A stretch of DNA of 64,000 nucleotides, taken from the NCBI RefSeq assembly GCF_017565425.1, contig NZ_JAGEMK010000011.1, forward strand, positions 62,001 to 126,000, read 5' to 3'. The stretch's first letter is position 1. Each line of letters opens with the position of its first letter. The notes under the pieces are model-generated. The model did not search any database and was not told the origin of the DNA. It saw nothing but the letters and a program-made list of their open reading frames with translations. The stretch comes from Actinotalea soli (GTDB lineage: Bacteria; Actinomycetota; Actinomycetes; Actinomycetales; Cellulomonadaceae). A program made the position numbers and the translations under genes. Of this stretch, positions 34,238 through 43,500 are shown one piece after another.

Positions 34238-35698
34238 TCAGCCGGCGGTCGCGCTCGCGCGGATCTCCCGGATGGCCGTGACGGTGATCTCCCCCGGGTA
34301 GCTGAGGTCCTTCTCGATGTGCCTGGCAATGGTCTCGGCGAGGCCCGCCATGGCGGCGTCGTCGACCTCGGTGGGCTCGACGACGACCCGGACCTCGCGC
34401 CCGGCCGACATCGCCACGGCTCGGCGCACCCCCGAGTGAGCCACCACGAGGGCCTCGAGGGTGTCCATCCGCTCGATGTACTGGTCGAGCTCCTCGCGCC
34501 GAGCGCCCGGTCGGGCGGCCGAGCAGGCGTCGGCAGCCTGGACCAGCACGGCCTCGAGAGTCTCGGGAGGCACCTCGTCGTGGTGGGCCGCGATGGCGTT
34601 GACCACGGCCGGGGCCTCTCCGACGCGGCGCGCCAGGTCAGCACCGACGAGCGCATGCGTCCCCCCGAGCTCGGCAGTCAGGGCCTTGCCCACGTCGTGC
34701 AGGAAGGCCCCGCGCCGGGCGAGCTCGACGTCGGCCCCCATCTCGGCGGCCATCGACGCGGCGATCTGGGCACTCTCCACGAGGTGCGCCAGGACGTTCT
34801 GGCCATAGCTGGTCCGCAGCCGGAGCCGCCCCAGGGTCTCGACGAGCTCGGGGTGCAGACCGCTGACCCCGGCTCTCTCGGCCGCCTCGTGCCCCGCCGC
34901 CACGGACCTCTCGACGGCCCCCTCGACGGCGTGGGCATAGGCGATCTCGATGCGCTGCGGATGGATGCGTCCGTCGGCCATGAGGTCGGCGAGGGCCACC
35001 GCCGCGACCTCGCGGCGCTCGGCGTCGAAGCTGGACAGCATCACCGTGCCGGGGGTGTCGTCCACGATGACGTTGACTCCGGTCAGGGCCTCGAAGGTCC
35101 GGATGTTGCGACCCTCCTTGCCGATGATCCGGCCCTTCATCTCCTCGGCCGGCAGCGGGAGGGTGGTGACCACCGTCTGGGCGCTCGTCGGGCCGGCAAC
35201 GCGCTGGACGGCCGTGGCGACGATCCGTCGGGCCCGTTCGTCGGCGGAACGGCGAGCCTTCGCCTCGACGCGACGTACCTGTGTCGCTGCCTCGTTCTTG
35301 GCTGCCGCGACCATCCGCGCCACCTGCTCGGCGCGGGCCTCCGTCGCCGAGAGACCGCCGATCACGGCCAACGCGGCATCGGCCTCGTCACGGGCGGCGG
35401 CGGCGGCCTGCCTCAGCGCGGCCGCCTCTGCCTCAGCCTCGGCGAGCCGGCGGCTCGCGGACGCCTCGAGCTCGCGCACCTCCTGGCGCTCGCGTCCCAG
35501 CTCCTGCTCCCGCAGGGTCAGACGCTCTTCGCGTCGTTGAGCCTCCGCGACGAGGCTGCGGGCCTCGTCCTTGATCGCAGCGACGTCGGCCTCGGCCCGT
35601 GATCGCGTCGCAGCGGCCTCGCGCCGGGCCAGGAGCACCAGCAGCAGGGCGACCAGGCACGCCATGAGCAGCACGACAACGATCGCGACCTCACCCAC
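34238..35698 (-). CDS. rny: Ribonuclease Y (membrane-anchored endoribonuclease)
   Basis: The 486-residue protein has the RNase Y layout: an N-terminal transmembrane segment (about 4-23), a long coiled coil (about 27-165, rich in Ala, Glu and Arg), a KH domain with GRIIGKEGRNIRTFEALTG and an HD domain with metal ligands in FLHDVGKAL and AHHDEVPPETLE. RNase Y cleaves single-stranded mRNA to start decay, and in Firmicutes it is the main such enzyme. The start is GTG at 35698 with AAGGAG eight bases upstream. It lies downstream of recX on the same strand after 27 bases, so it may be part of the recA-recX transcript. RNase Y is absent from mycobacteria, so this gene marks a different decay strategy. 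Confidence 0.9.
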   Translation of the reverse strand: MGEVAIVVVLLMACLVALLLVLLARREAAATRSRAEADVAAIKDEARSLVAEAQRREERLTLREQELGRERQEVRELEASASRRLAEAEAEAAALRQAAAAARDEADAALAVIGGLSATEARAEQVARMVAAAKNEAATQVRRVEAKARRSADERARRIVATAVQRVAGPTSAQTVVTTLPLPAEEMKGRIIGKEGRNIRTFEALTGVNVIVDDTPGTVMLSSFDAERREVAAVALADLMADGRIHPQRIEIAYAHAVEGAVERSVAAGHEAAERAGVSGLHPELVETLGRLRLRTSYGQNVLAHLVESAQIAASMAAEMGADVELARRGAFLHDVGKALTAELGGTHALVGADLARRVGEAPAVVNAIAAHHDEVPPETLEAVLVQAADACSAARPGARREELDQYIERMDTLEALVVAHSGVRRAVAMSAGREVRVVVEPTEVDDAAMAGLAETIARHIEKDLSYPGEITVTAIREIRASATAG

Positions 35699-35725
35699 CG
35701 TCGCTCCTTCCAGGACCTGGTCGGC

Positions 35726-36214
35726 TCAGTCGCCCACCGGGGACCCAGAATCCCACGCCTCGGCAGCCTCGGCGTCCACCAACTCGCGGATCAGGCGCGA
35801 GGCGAGGCCCGGCCCGTACCCCTTGCGCGCGAGCATGGCGACCGCTCGACGCGCCTTGACCTCGGGGGCCAGCCCGGTGCTCGACCGCCAGCGGCGCTCT
35901 AGCAGCCTCCGCGCGCTCTCCTCCTCGGCCTCGTCGTCGACCGTCGCGAGAGCCTCCTGGGCGTGCTCGTCCTCGATCCCCTTGCGCCGGAGCTCCTGGG
36001 CGAGCGCCCGGCGCGCGAGCCCTCGCGACTCCCGCTGGCTGCGGACGAGCATCTGGGCGTACTCCGCATCATCGATCAGTCCGACCTCGGTGAAGCGATC
36101 GAGCAGGCGGTCGGCGAGGCCCTCCTCGACGCCCTTGCGAGCGAGGGCCTGGGCAAGCTGGTGCCTGCTGCGTGGCGCCCCGGCGAGCTGGCGCAGCAGG
36201 ATCGCACGGGCCAC
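35726..36214 (-). CDS. recX: Regulatory protein RecX (start uncertain)
   Basis: RecX binds the RecA filament and limits its activity. The 162 residues from GTG at 36214 contain the three-helix repeats of the family (SRHQLAQALARKGVEEGLADRLLDRFTEVGLIDDAEYAQ; RRALAQELRRKGI; KARRAVAMLARKGYG). The frame is open upstream to and past the recA stop codon but holds no ATG, GTG or TTG there. The first usable codon is a CTG at 36295 that overlaps the recA stop as CTGA. The upstream residues VDPEPEAESV resemble the conserved start of other actinobacterial RecX proteins, so the true protein may be up to 27 residues longer. It is co-oriented with recA. Confidence 0.85.
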   Translation of the reverse strand: MARAILLRQLAGAPRSRHQLAQALARKGVEEGLADRLLDRFTEVGLIDDAEYAQMLVRSQRESRGLARRALAQELRRKGIEDEHAQEALATVDDEAEEESARRLLERRWRSSTGLAPEVKARRAVAMLARKGYGPGLASRLIRELVDAEAAEAWDSGSPVGD

Positions 36215-36291
36215 CGACTCGGCCTCGGGCTCTGGGTCGACGGCCGCCGCCCCCTCCTCAGGGGGCTCGGCCGCCGACCTCGACCGCGGGC

Positions 36292-37332
36292 TCAGAAGTC
36301 GACACCACCTGCCGGGTCCGCAGGAGCGTCGACCTGGGCGCCGATGCCCAGCTTCTCCTTGATCTTCTTCTCGACCTCGTCCGCCAGGTCAGGGTTGTCG
36401 CGCAGGAAGCCCCGAGCGTTCTCCTTGCCCTGCCCGAGCTGGTCCCCCTCGTACGTGTACCAGGCCCCGGACTTTCGGATGAATCCGTGCTCCACACCGA
36501 GGTCGATCAGCCCGCCCTCTCGCGAGATGCCGACCCCGTAGAGGATGTCGAACTCGGCCTGCTTGAAAGGCGGCGCCATCTTGTTCTTGACGACCTTGAC
36601 CCGTGTCCGGTTCCCGACCGCGTCGGTCCCCTCCTTGAGGGTCTCGATGCGCCGGATGTCCAGCCGCACCGAGGCGTAGAACTTGAGGGCCTTGCCACCG
36701 GTCGTCGTCTCGGGCGAGCCGAAGAAGACACCGATCTTCTCGCGCAGCTGGTTGATGAAGATCGCGGTCGTGCCCGACTGGCTCAGCGCCCCGGCGATCT
36801 TGCGCAGCGCCTGGGACATCAGCCGAGCCTGGAGGCCGACGTGGCTGTCGCCCATCTCGCCCTCGATCTCGGCCTTGGGCACGAGGGCCGCGACCGAGTC
36901 GATGACGACGATGTCGATGGCTCCCGACCGGATCAGCATGTCCATGATCTCGAGGGCCTGCTCACCGGTGTCGGGCTGGGACACCAGCAGTGCGTCGGTG
37001 TCGACCCCGAGCTTCTTGGCGTACTCCGGGTCGAGGGCGTGCTCGGCGTCGATGAAGGCCGCGATGCCCCCGGCCTTCTGCGCGTTCGCCACGGCGTGCA
37101 ACGCCAGCGTCGTCTTGCCGGAGGACTCAGGGCCGTAGATCTCGACCACCCTGCCCCGCGGCAGGCCTCCGATGCCGAGGGCGATGTCCACGGCGATCGA
37201 ACCGGTCGGGATCACCTCGACAGGGGCGCGCCCGTCGTCTCCCAGGCGCATGATCGAGCCCTTGCCGAACTGGCGGTCGATCTGGCCCAGCGCGGCCTCA
37301 AGGGCCTTGGAGCGGTCTGCGGGAGCGGGCAT
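36292..37332 (-). CDS. recA: RecA recombinase
   Basis: The 346-residue RecA has Walker A GPESSGKT (67-74), the conserved EAEH-type motif [10 protein letters not shown], Walker [12 protein letters not shown], loop L1 around [16 protein letters not shown] and loop L2 [22 protein letters not shown]. It pairs homologous DNA and, as a filament, triggers LexA self-cleavage. There is no intein. GAGGTGA lies before the ATG at 37332. An SOS box sits in the promoter about 164 bases upstream. It starts a likely transcript through recX and perhaps rny. Confidence 0.99.
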   Translation of the reverse strand: MPAPADRSKALEAALGQIDRQFGKGSIMRLGDDGRAPVEVIPTGSIAVDIALGIGGLPRGRVVEIYGPESSGKTTLALHAVANAQKAGGIAAFIDAEHALDPEYAKKLGVDTDALLVSQPDTGEQALEIMDMLIRSGAIDIVVIDSVAALVPKAEIEGEMGDSHVGLQARLMSQALRKIAGALSQSGTTAIFINQLREKIGVFFGSPETTTGGKALKFYASVRLDIRRIETLKEGTDAVGNRTRVKVVKNKMAPPFKQAEFDILYGVGISREGGLIDLGVEHGFIRKSGAWYTYEGDQLGQGKENARGFLRDNPDLADEVEKKIKEKLGIGAQVDAPADPAGGVDF

Positions 37333-37488
37333 GTGTCACCTCGGTGCTCGTGGGCGGCGTGCCACCCGGTTCTCGGTCTGTCGTTCAGGTCTGCGTGTCG
37401 TGCGGTGACGCTACGCCCGGCCACCGACATCCATCTCGAGGTGCCGCTGACCCTGGGGATCCCCGCGGTGCCAGGACGCCTGTGCACG

Positions 37489-37517
37489 ACTGTAGCCGAA
37501 CAGGTGTTCGATCTCGA
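37489..37517 (-). promoter_or_regulatory. recA promoter with SOS box in the spacer
   Basis: On the minus strand, TCGAGA (37512-37517) and TACAGT (37489-37494) are spaced 17 bases. The spacer is filled by CCGAACAGGTGTTCGA (plus strand 37496-37511), one mismatch from the SOS consensus. The leader to the recA start is about 150 bases, and no other element was found in it. Confidence 0.8.
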
Positions 37518-37539
37518 CGCCGGACCGACGACACGCCGG

Positions 37540-38370
37540 TCACCGCAGCAGGAGGCGCTCGATGCGGCGCGCGGTCCACGCCGTACCCACCAGACCGAGG
37601 ACGACCAGGTACGCGACGTGCACCAGGAGATCCGGACCGACCTGGCCGAGCATGAGGTCCCGGACCATCGCCACGCCGTGGAACAGCGGCGTGGCCTGGA
37701 CGACCCCCTGCAGGGCCGCGGGGTAGGTCTCGAGCGGGAAGAAGGTGGCCGAGAACAGGAACATGGGCAGGATCGCGAGCTGCACGTAGTCGAAGTCCGC
37801 CCAGGTGCGCATGTAGGTGGTCGCGGCCATGCCGATCGAGGCGAAGGCCCACCCGATGAGCGTCGCGGCGGGGACCGCCAGGAGGGCGAGGGGTGAGGTG
37901 ACCGCGCCCGCGAGGGCCGCGACCGCGAGGAAGGCCGCCGAGTAGACGAGGCCGCGCAGCAGGGCCCAGGCGATCTCGCCCAGCGCGACGTCCCGCGGGC
38001 CGAGCGGGGTGGCGAGGACCGAGTCGTACAGCTTGGCGTACTTGAGCTTGAAGAAGACGTTGGTGGTCGAGTCGAAGACAGCTCCGTTCATGGCCGAGGC
38101 CGCGAGCAGGGCGGGCGCGACGAAGACCACGTACGGCACGAGCCTGCCCTCGGTCTCGACGTCCCCCACCAGGCTGCCGATCCCCACCCCCATCGCGAAG
38201 AGGAAGAAGACCGGCTCGAAGAACCCCGAGGCGATGATCACCCAGGTCCGGCGGAAGGACCGGTAGTTGCGCTCGACGAGCATCCGCGCCATGCCGGCCC
38301 CCGCAGGGATCGGGACGGCGCGCGCCAGCCGACCGGCGGCCGCCACGCGGCCCTGGTCCGGGGCGGCCAC
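37540..38370 (-). CDS. ABC-2 type exporter permease, second subunit
   Basis: The 276-residue protein has six predicted transmembrane segments and the ABC-2 membrane pattern (RNYRSFRRTWVIIASGFFEPVFFLFAMGVGIGSLV; FKLKYAKLYDSVLATPLGPRDVALGE). It is of the NodJ/DrrB type. It begins with GTG at 38370, directly after the stop of the first permease. With that permease and the ATPase it forms a three-gene exporter; the substrate is unknown and could be a drug, lipid or polysaccharide precursor. Confidence 0.9.
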   Translation of the reverse strand: MAAPDQGRVAAAGRLARAVPIPAGAGMARMLVERNYRSFRRTWVIIASGFFEPVFFLFAMGVGIGSLVGDVETEGRLVPYVVFVAPALLAASAMNGAVFDSTTNVFFKLKYAKLYDSVLATPLGPRDVALGEIAWALLRGLVYSAAFLAVAALAGAVTSPLALLAVPAATLIGWAFASIGMAATTYMRTWADFDYVQLAILPMFLFSATFFPLETYPAALQGVVQATPLFHGVAMVRDLMLGQVGPDLLVHVAYLVVLGLVGTAWTARRIERLLLR

Positions 38371-39203
38371 TCAGACCACCATCCGGCGGTGCAGCACGCG
38401 GACCGCGGCCAGGTAGCCCCCGGCCGCCCACAGCGCGAGGTACCCGACGTGCAGGAGGACCCCGCCCGGGTCCGCCGTCCCGAGGACGAGGGTCCGCGAG
38501 GCGTCGACCGCGTGCCACAGCGGCGTCAGCCAGGCCACCGGCTGGAGCCAGCCCGGGAGCTGCTCGATCGGGAAGAACGTGCCCGAGAAGAGGGTCATGG
38601 GCATGACCACGAAGCGGAACATCAGGGCCAGCCCACGGTCGTTGGTCAGGCTCGCCGAGTACGCGTAGCAGCACGAGGCGAAGGCCAGCCCGCCCAGGAC
38701 GGCCACCGGGACGGCCAGCAGACCCCACCACGACCGCACCGTCCCGAGGGCCGCCGCGACGCCGAAGAACACCACCGCTGCCATGGTCAGGCGGACGAGC
38801 ACGTAGGCCAGGTGACCCGTCACCACGTCGCGCACTCCGAGCGGGGTGGCGAGCATGCCGTGGTAGGTCCGGTCCCACTTGATCGAGCCCATGACCGAGA
38901 AGGTGGTCTCCCCCGCGGCGACCTGCAGGGTCGTGGCCGCGAGCACCCCCGGGGCGACGAAGACGACGTAGGGCACCCCGTCGATCCCGCCGGCACCACG
39001 GTCGACCAGCATGCCGAGGCCGTACCCCATGCCGGCGAGGTACAGCAACGGTGAGAGGAAGCTCGTGATCGCCGTGCCGAACCAGACCCGGCGGTACTTC
39101 GCGAGCCAGTGCGCCGTGACGGCCTGCCAGCCCCCGGTGAGCGGTGCGGTCCCCCCGTCCGCCCCCGGGGCGACCCGCCCGCTCGTCGTCCCGGTGCCCG
39201 CCA

Positions 39204-39204
<1 letters not shown>
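38371..39204 (-). CDS. ABC-2 type exporter permease, first subunit
   Basis: The 277-residue permease resembles its downstream neighbour (WLAKYRRVWFGTAITSFLSPLLYLAGMGYGLG; MGSIKWDRTYHGMLATPLGVRDVVTG) and has six membrane segments, so the two probably arose by duplication and form a heterodimer. Its ATG overlaps the ATPase stop codon by one base (TGATG), which couples translation. Confidence 0.9.
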
Positions 39205-40193
<989 letters not shown>

Positions 40194-40230
40194 GGCGCGA
40201 CGCTACCGCGACCGGTCGACACCCACCCCG

Positions 40231-40458
40231 TCAGCGGCGGGCCGGGCGTCGCTGGTCGCTGCCCCAGCGGTCCTGCTCGGGCACGTCCATGGCATCGCAC
40301 AGGGCGCGCCACACCGAGCGCGGGTCCTCACCCTGGTCGAGGGCCTCCCGGCTCGTCCGGTCGCCGAGGGCGCCGAGCACCTGGTCGGCCGCCAGGCTGC
40401 GGCCGACCTGCGGTCCGAAGACCTCGTCGACCAGCTCCCAGAACTCGCTGTACCGCAT
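40231..40458 (-). CDS. DUF3046 protein
   Basis: This 75-residue protein, MRYSEFWELVDEVFG, with SLAADQVLGALGDRT and DAMDVPEQDRWG, is a clear DUF3046 family member. The family is a short actinobacterial protein usually found near recA. Function is unknown. It diverges from lhr, whose start lies 50 bases away. The position near recA and lhr suggests, but does not show, a DNA-related role. Confidence 0.9.
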   Translation of the reverse strand: MRYSEFWELVDEVFGPQVGRSLAADQVLGALGDRTSREALDQGEDPRSVWRALCDAMDVPEQDRWGSDQRRPARR

Positions 40459-40508
40459 CCCGGCAGCCTGCCACAGCGGATGTCGGTCCCGCCCGCCACA
40501 ATGGGCCG

Positions 40509-43500
40509 GTGACCGCCACCCACCCCCCGCAGGATCCGCTCGCGGGGTTCTCGGAGCCGACGAGGGCGTGGTTCTCGGGGGCGTTCGAGGCGCCCACCGC
40601 GGCCCAGGCGGGCGCCTGGCGCGCGATCGACGCGGGCCAGCACGCGCTGGTCGTCGCCCCGACCGGGTCCGGCAAGACGCTCGCGGCCTTCCTGTGGGCC
40701 CTGGACCGGCTGATGAGCGAACCGGCGCCCGAGGAGCCTGTCGCGCGGTGCCGCGTGCTCTACGTCTCCCCCCTCAAGGCGCTCGCGACCGACGTCGAGC
40801 GCAACCTCCGTTCGCCCCTGGTCGGGGTGCGGCAGGCGGCGACCCGCCTGGGCAGGCCCTTCCACGACGTCACGGTCGGGGTCCGCACCGGCGACACCCC
40901 ACCCTCGGAGCGCAGGGCCTTCGGGGTGCGTCCGCCGGACGTGCTCATCACGACCCCCGAGTCGCTCTTCCTCGTCCTCACCTCGAGCGCACGCGCCGGC
41001 CTCGCCGGGGTCCACACCGTGATCCTCGACGAGATCCACGCCCTCGCCGGGACCAAGCGTGGCGCCCACCTGGCGGTCAGCCTCGAGCGGCTCGATGCCC
41101 TCCTCGAGGACCACGGAGGCCCTGCCCAGCGGGTCGGGCTGTCGGCCACGGTCCGCCCGGTCGACACCGTCGCGGGGTTCCTGGCGGGGGCCCGGACGAG
41201 GGAGGACCGCGGTCGTGAGGTCGTGGTCGTGCAGCCTGGCTCCCCCAAGCAGGTCGAGGTCGACGTCGTCGTCCCGGTGCCCGACCTGACCGACCTCACC
41301 ACGGCCGGTGGCCTGCCCCGTCCTGGATCGGGCTCGGGTTCGGGGGCGCGACCAGGCCAGGGACCAGCCCCGGGCGAGGCGCCTTCTGGCCCCGTCGAGC
41401 AGGAGGACACCGGCCCCCCGCCCCCCGATCTCACCGGGTCCGCCGCCGCCTCCCCGCGCCGGCCCTCGATCTGGCCGCACGTCGAGGAGCGAGTCGTCGA
41501 CCTGGTCGCCTCGCACCGCTCGACCCTCGTCTTCACCAACTCCCGGCGCGGGGCCGAGCGGTTGACCTCCCGGATGAACGAGGTCTGGGCCGAGAGACAG
41601 GGCCTGGACCTGCCCGACCCCGGGGCGCTCAACCCCGCGCAGGTGCAGGCGCAGTCCGGGGTGTCCGTGGGCATCGACACCAGCGACCCCCGGACCGTCC
41701 TGGCTCGGGCGCACCACGGGTCGATGAGCCGTGCCGAACGGACCCGCACCGAGAGCGAGCTCAAGGCCGGCGAGCTCCCGGCCGTGGTGGCGACCTCCTC
41801 CCTCGAGCTCGGGATCGACATGGGGGCGGTCGACCTCGTGATCCAGGTGGGTGCGCCACCCTCGGTGGCCTCCGGGCTCCAGCGCATCGGGCGGGCCGGG
41901 CACCAGGTGGGGGCGGTCTCCCACGGGGTCGTCTTCCCCGCCTTCCGCGGTGAGCTGGTCCCGGCCGCGGTCATCGCCGACCGGATGCGGACCGGGCAGA
42001 TCGAGCACCTGACCGTCCCCACCACACCCCTGGACGTGCTCGCCCAGCAGGTCGTCGCGATGGTCGCGGTGGACGACTGGACCGTCGCGGACCTGGCCGC
42101 CGTCGTGCGCCGGGCCGCCCCCTTCCGCGAGCTCGGCGAGGCGACGCTCCACGCCGTGCTCGACATGCTCGCGGGTCGATATCCGAGCGAGGAGTTCGCC
42201 GAGCTGCGCCCCCGCGTGGTGTGGGACCGTGCCACCGACCTGCTCACCGGACGACCCGGCGCCCTGCGCCTCGCCGTGACCAGCGGCGGCACCATTCCCG
42301 ACCGGGGGCTCTACGGCGTGTTCCTCGCCACCGGGGCGGCGAGCGACGACGACACCACCGACGGCGCCGAGCAGCCCCGCCAGCGCGGAGGTCGCCGGGT
42401 CGGGGAGCTCGACGAGGAGATGGTCTACGAGTCCCGGGTCGGGGACACCTTCACCCTCGGGTCGAGCACCTGGCGGATCGAGGACATCACCCACGACCGG
42501 GTGCTCGTCACCCCCGCCCCCGGGGTCCCTGGACGCCTCCCGTTCTGGAAGGGGGACTCCCCCGGCCGGCCGGCCGAGCTGGGACGCGAGATCGGCCGGT
42601 GGGTCCGGGAGGTGGTCGCAGCCCCCGCCGCCGAGGCACGCCAGACCGTGAGCCGAGGAGGGCTCGACGCGTGGGCGACCGACAACCTCCTCGCCTACCT
42701 CGACGAGCAGCGCGAGGCGACCGGGCACGTCCCGGACGACCGCACGATCCTCGTCGAGCGCTTCCGCGACGAGGTCGGTGACTGGCGCGTGGTGATCCAC
42801 TCCCCCTACGGCGCCCGGGTGCACGCCCCCTGGGCGCTGGTGGTGGCCGCCCGCCTGCGCGAGCGGCACGGGCTGGACGCCGCCGCGCTGCACGCGGACG
42901 ACGGCATCGTCCTCAGGCTCCCCGACACCGTGGCGAGCGGACGGTGGGACGCGGAGACCGGCCGCTGGGTCGAGCCCGAGGACTCCGGGGTCGTCGACCT
43001 CGCGGACATCATGATCGAGCCCGACGAGGTGGCCGAGGCCGTGCGCTCCGAGCTCGGCGGCTCGGCCCTCTTCGCGGCGCGGTTCCGCGAGGCCGCTGCG
43101 CGGGCCCTGCTCCTCCCTCGTCGGCGCCCCGACCGCCGGCAGCCGCTGTGGCAGCAGCGTCAGCGCTCGGCCCAGCTCCTCGGCGTCGCCTCGCGGTACC
43201 CCGACTTCCCGATCCTCCTCGAGGCCGCGCGAGAGTGCCTCCAGGACGACTTCGACGTCGCGGCCCTGACCGAGCTCATGCGGGACGTCGCAGCACGACG
43301 GATCCGCGTGGTCGAGGTCAGCACCCCCACGCCGTCCCCGTTCGCGCAGTCCCTGCTGTTCGGCTACACCGCCCAGTTCCTCTACGACGGCGACGCACCG
43401 CTCGCCGAGCGACGCGCCGCCGCCCTGACCCTGGACCCGACCCTGCTCGCCGAGCTGCTCGGACAGCAGGGAGCCTCGCAGCTGGCCGACCTCCTCGACC

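Noticed and set aside
34187-34247. CGCCGGCT/AGCCGGCG pair as a terminator between gluD and rny
   Set aside because: The arms are only 8 bases and are separated by 45 bases, too long for a usual terminator loop.
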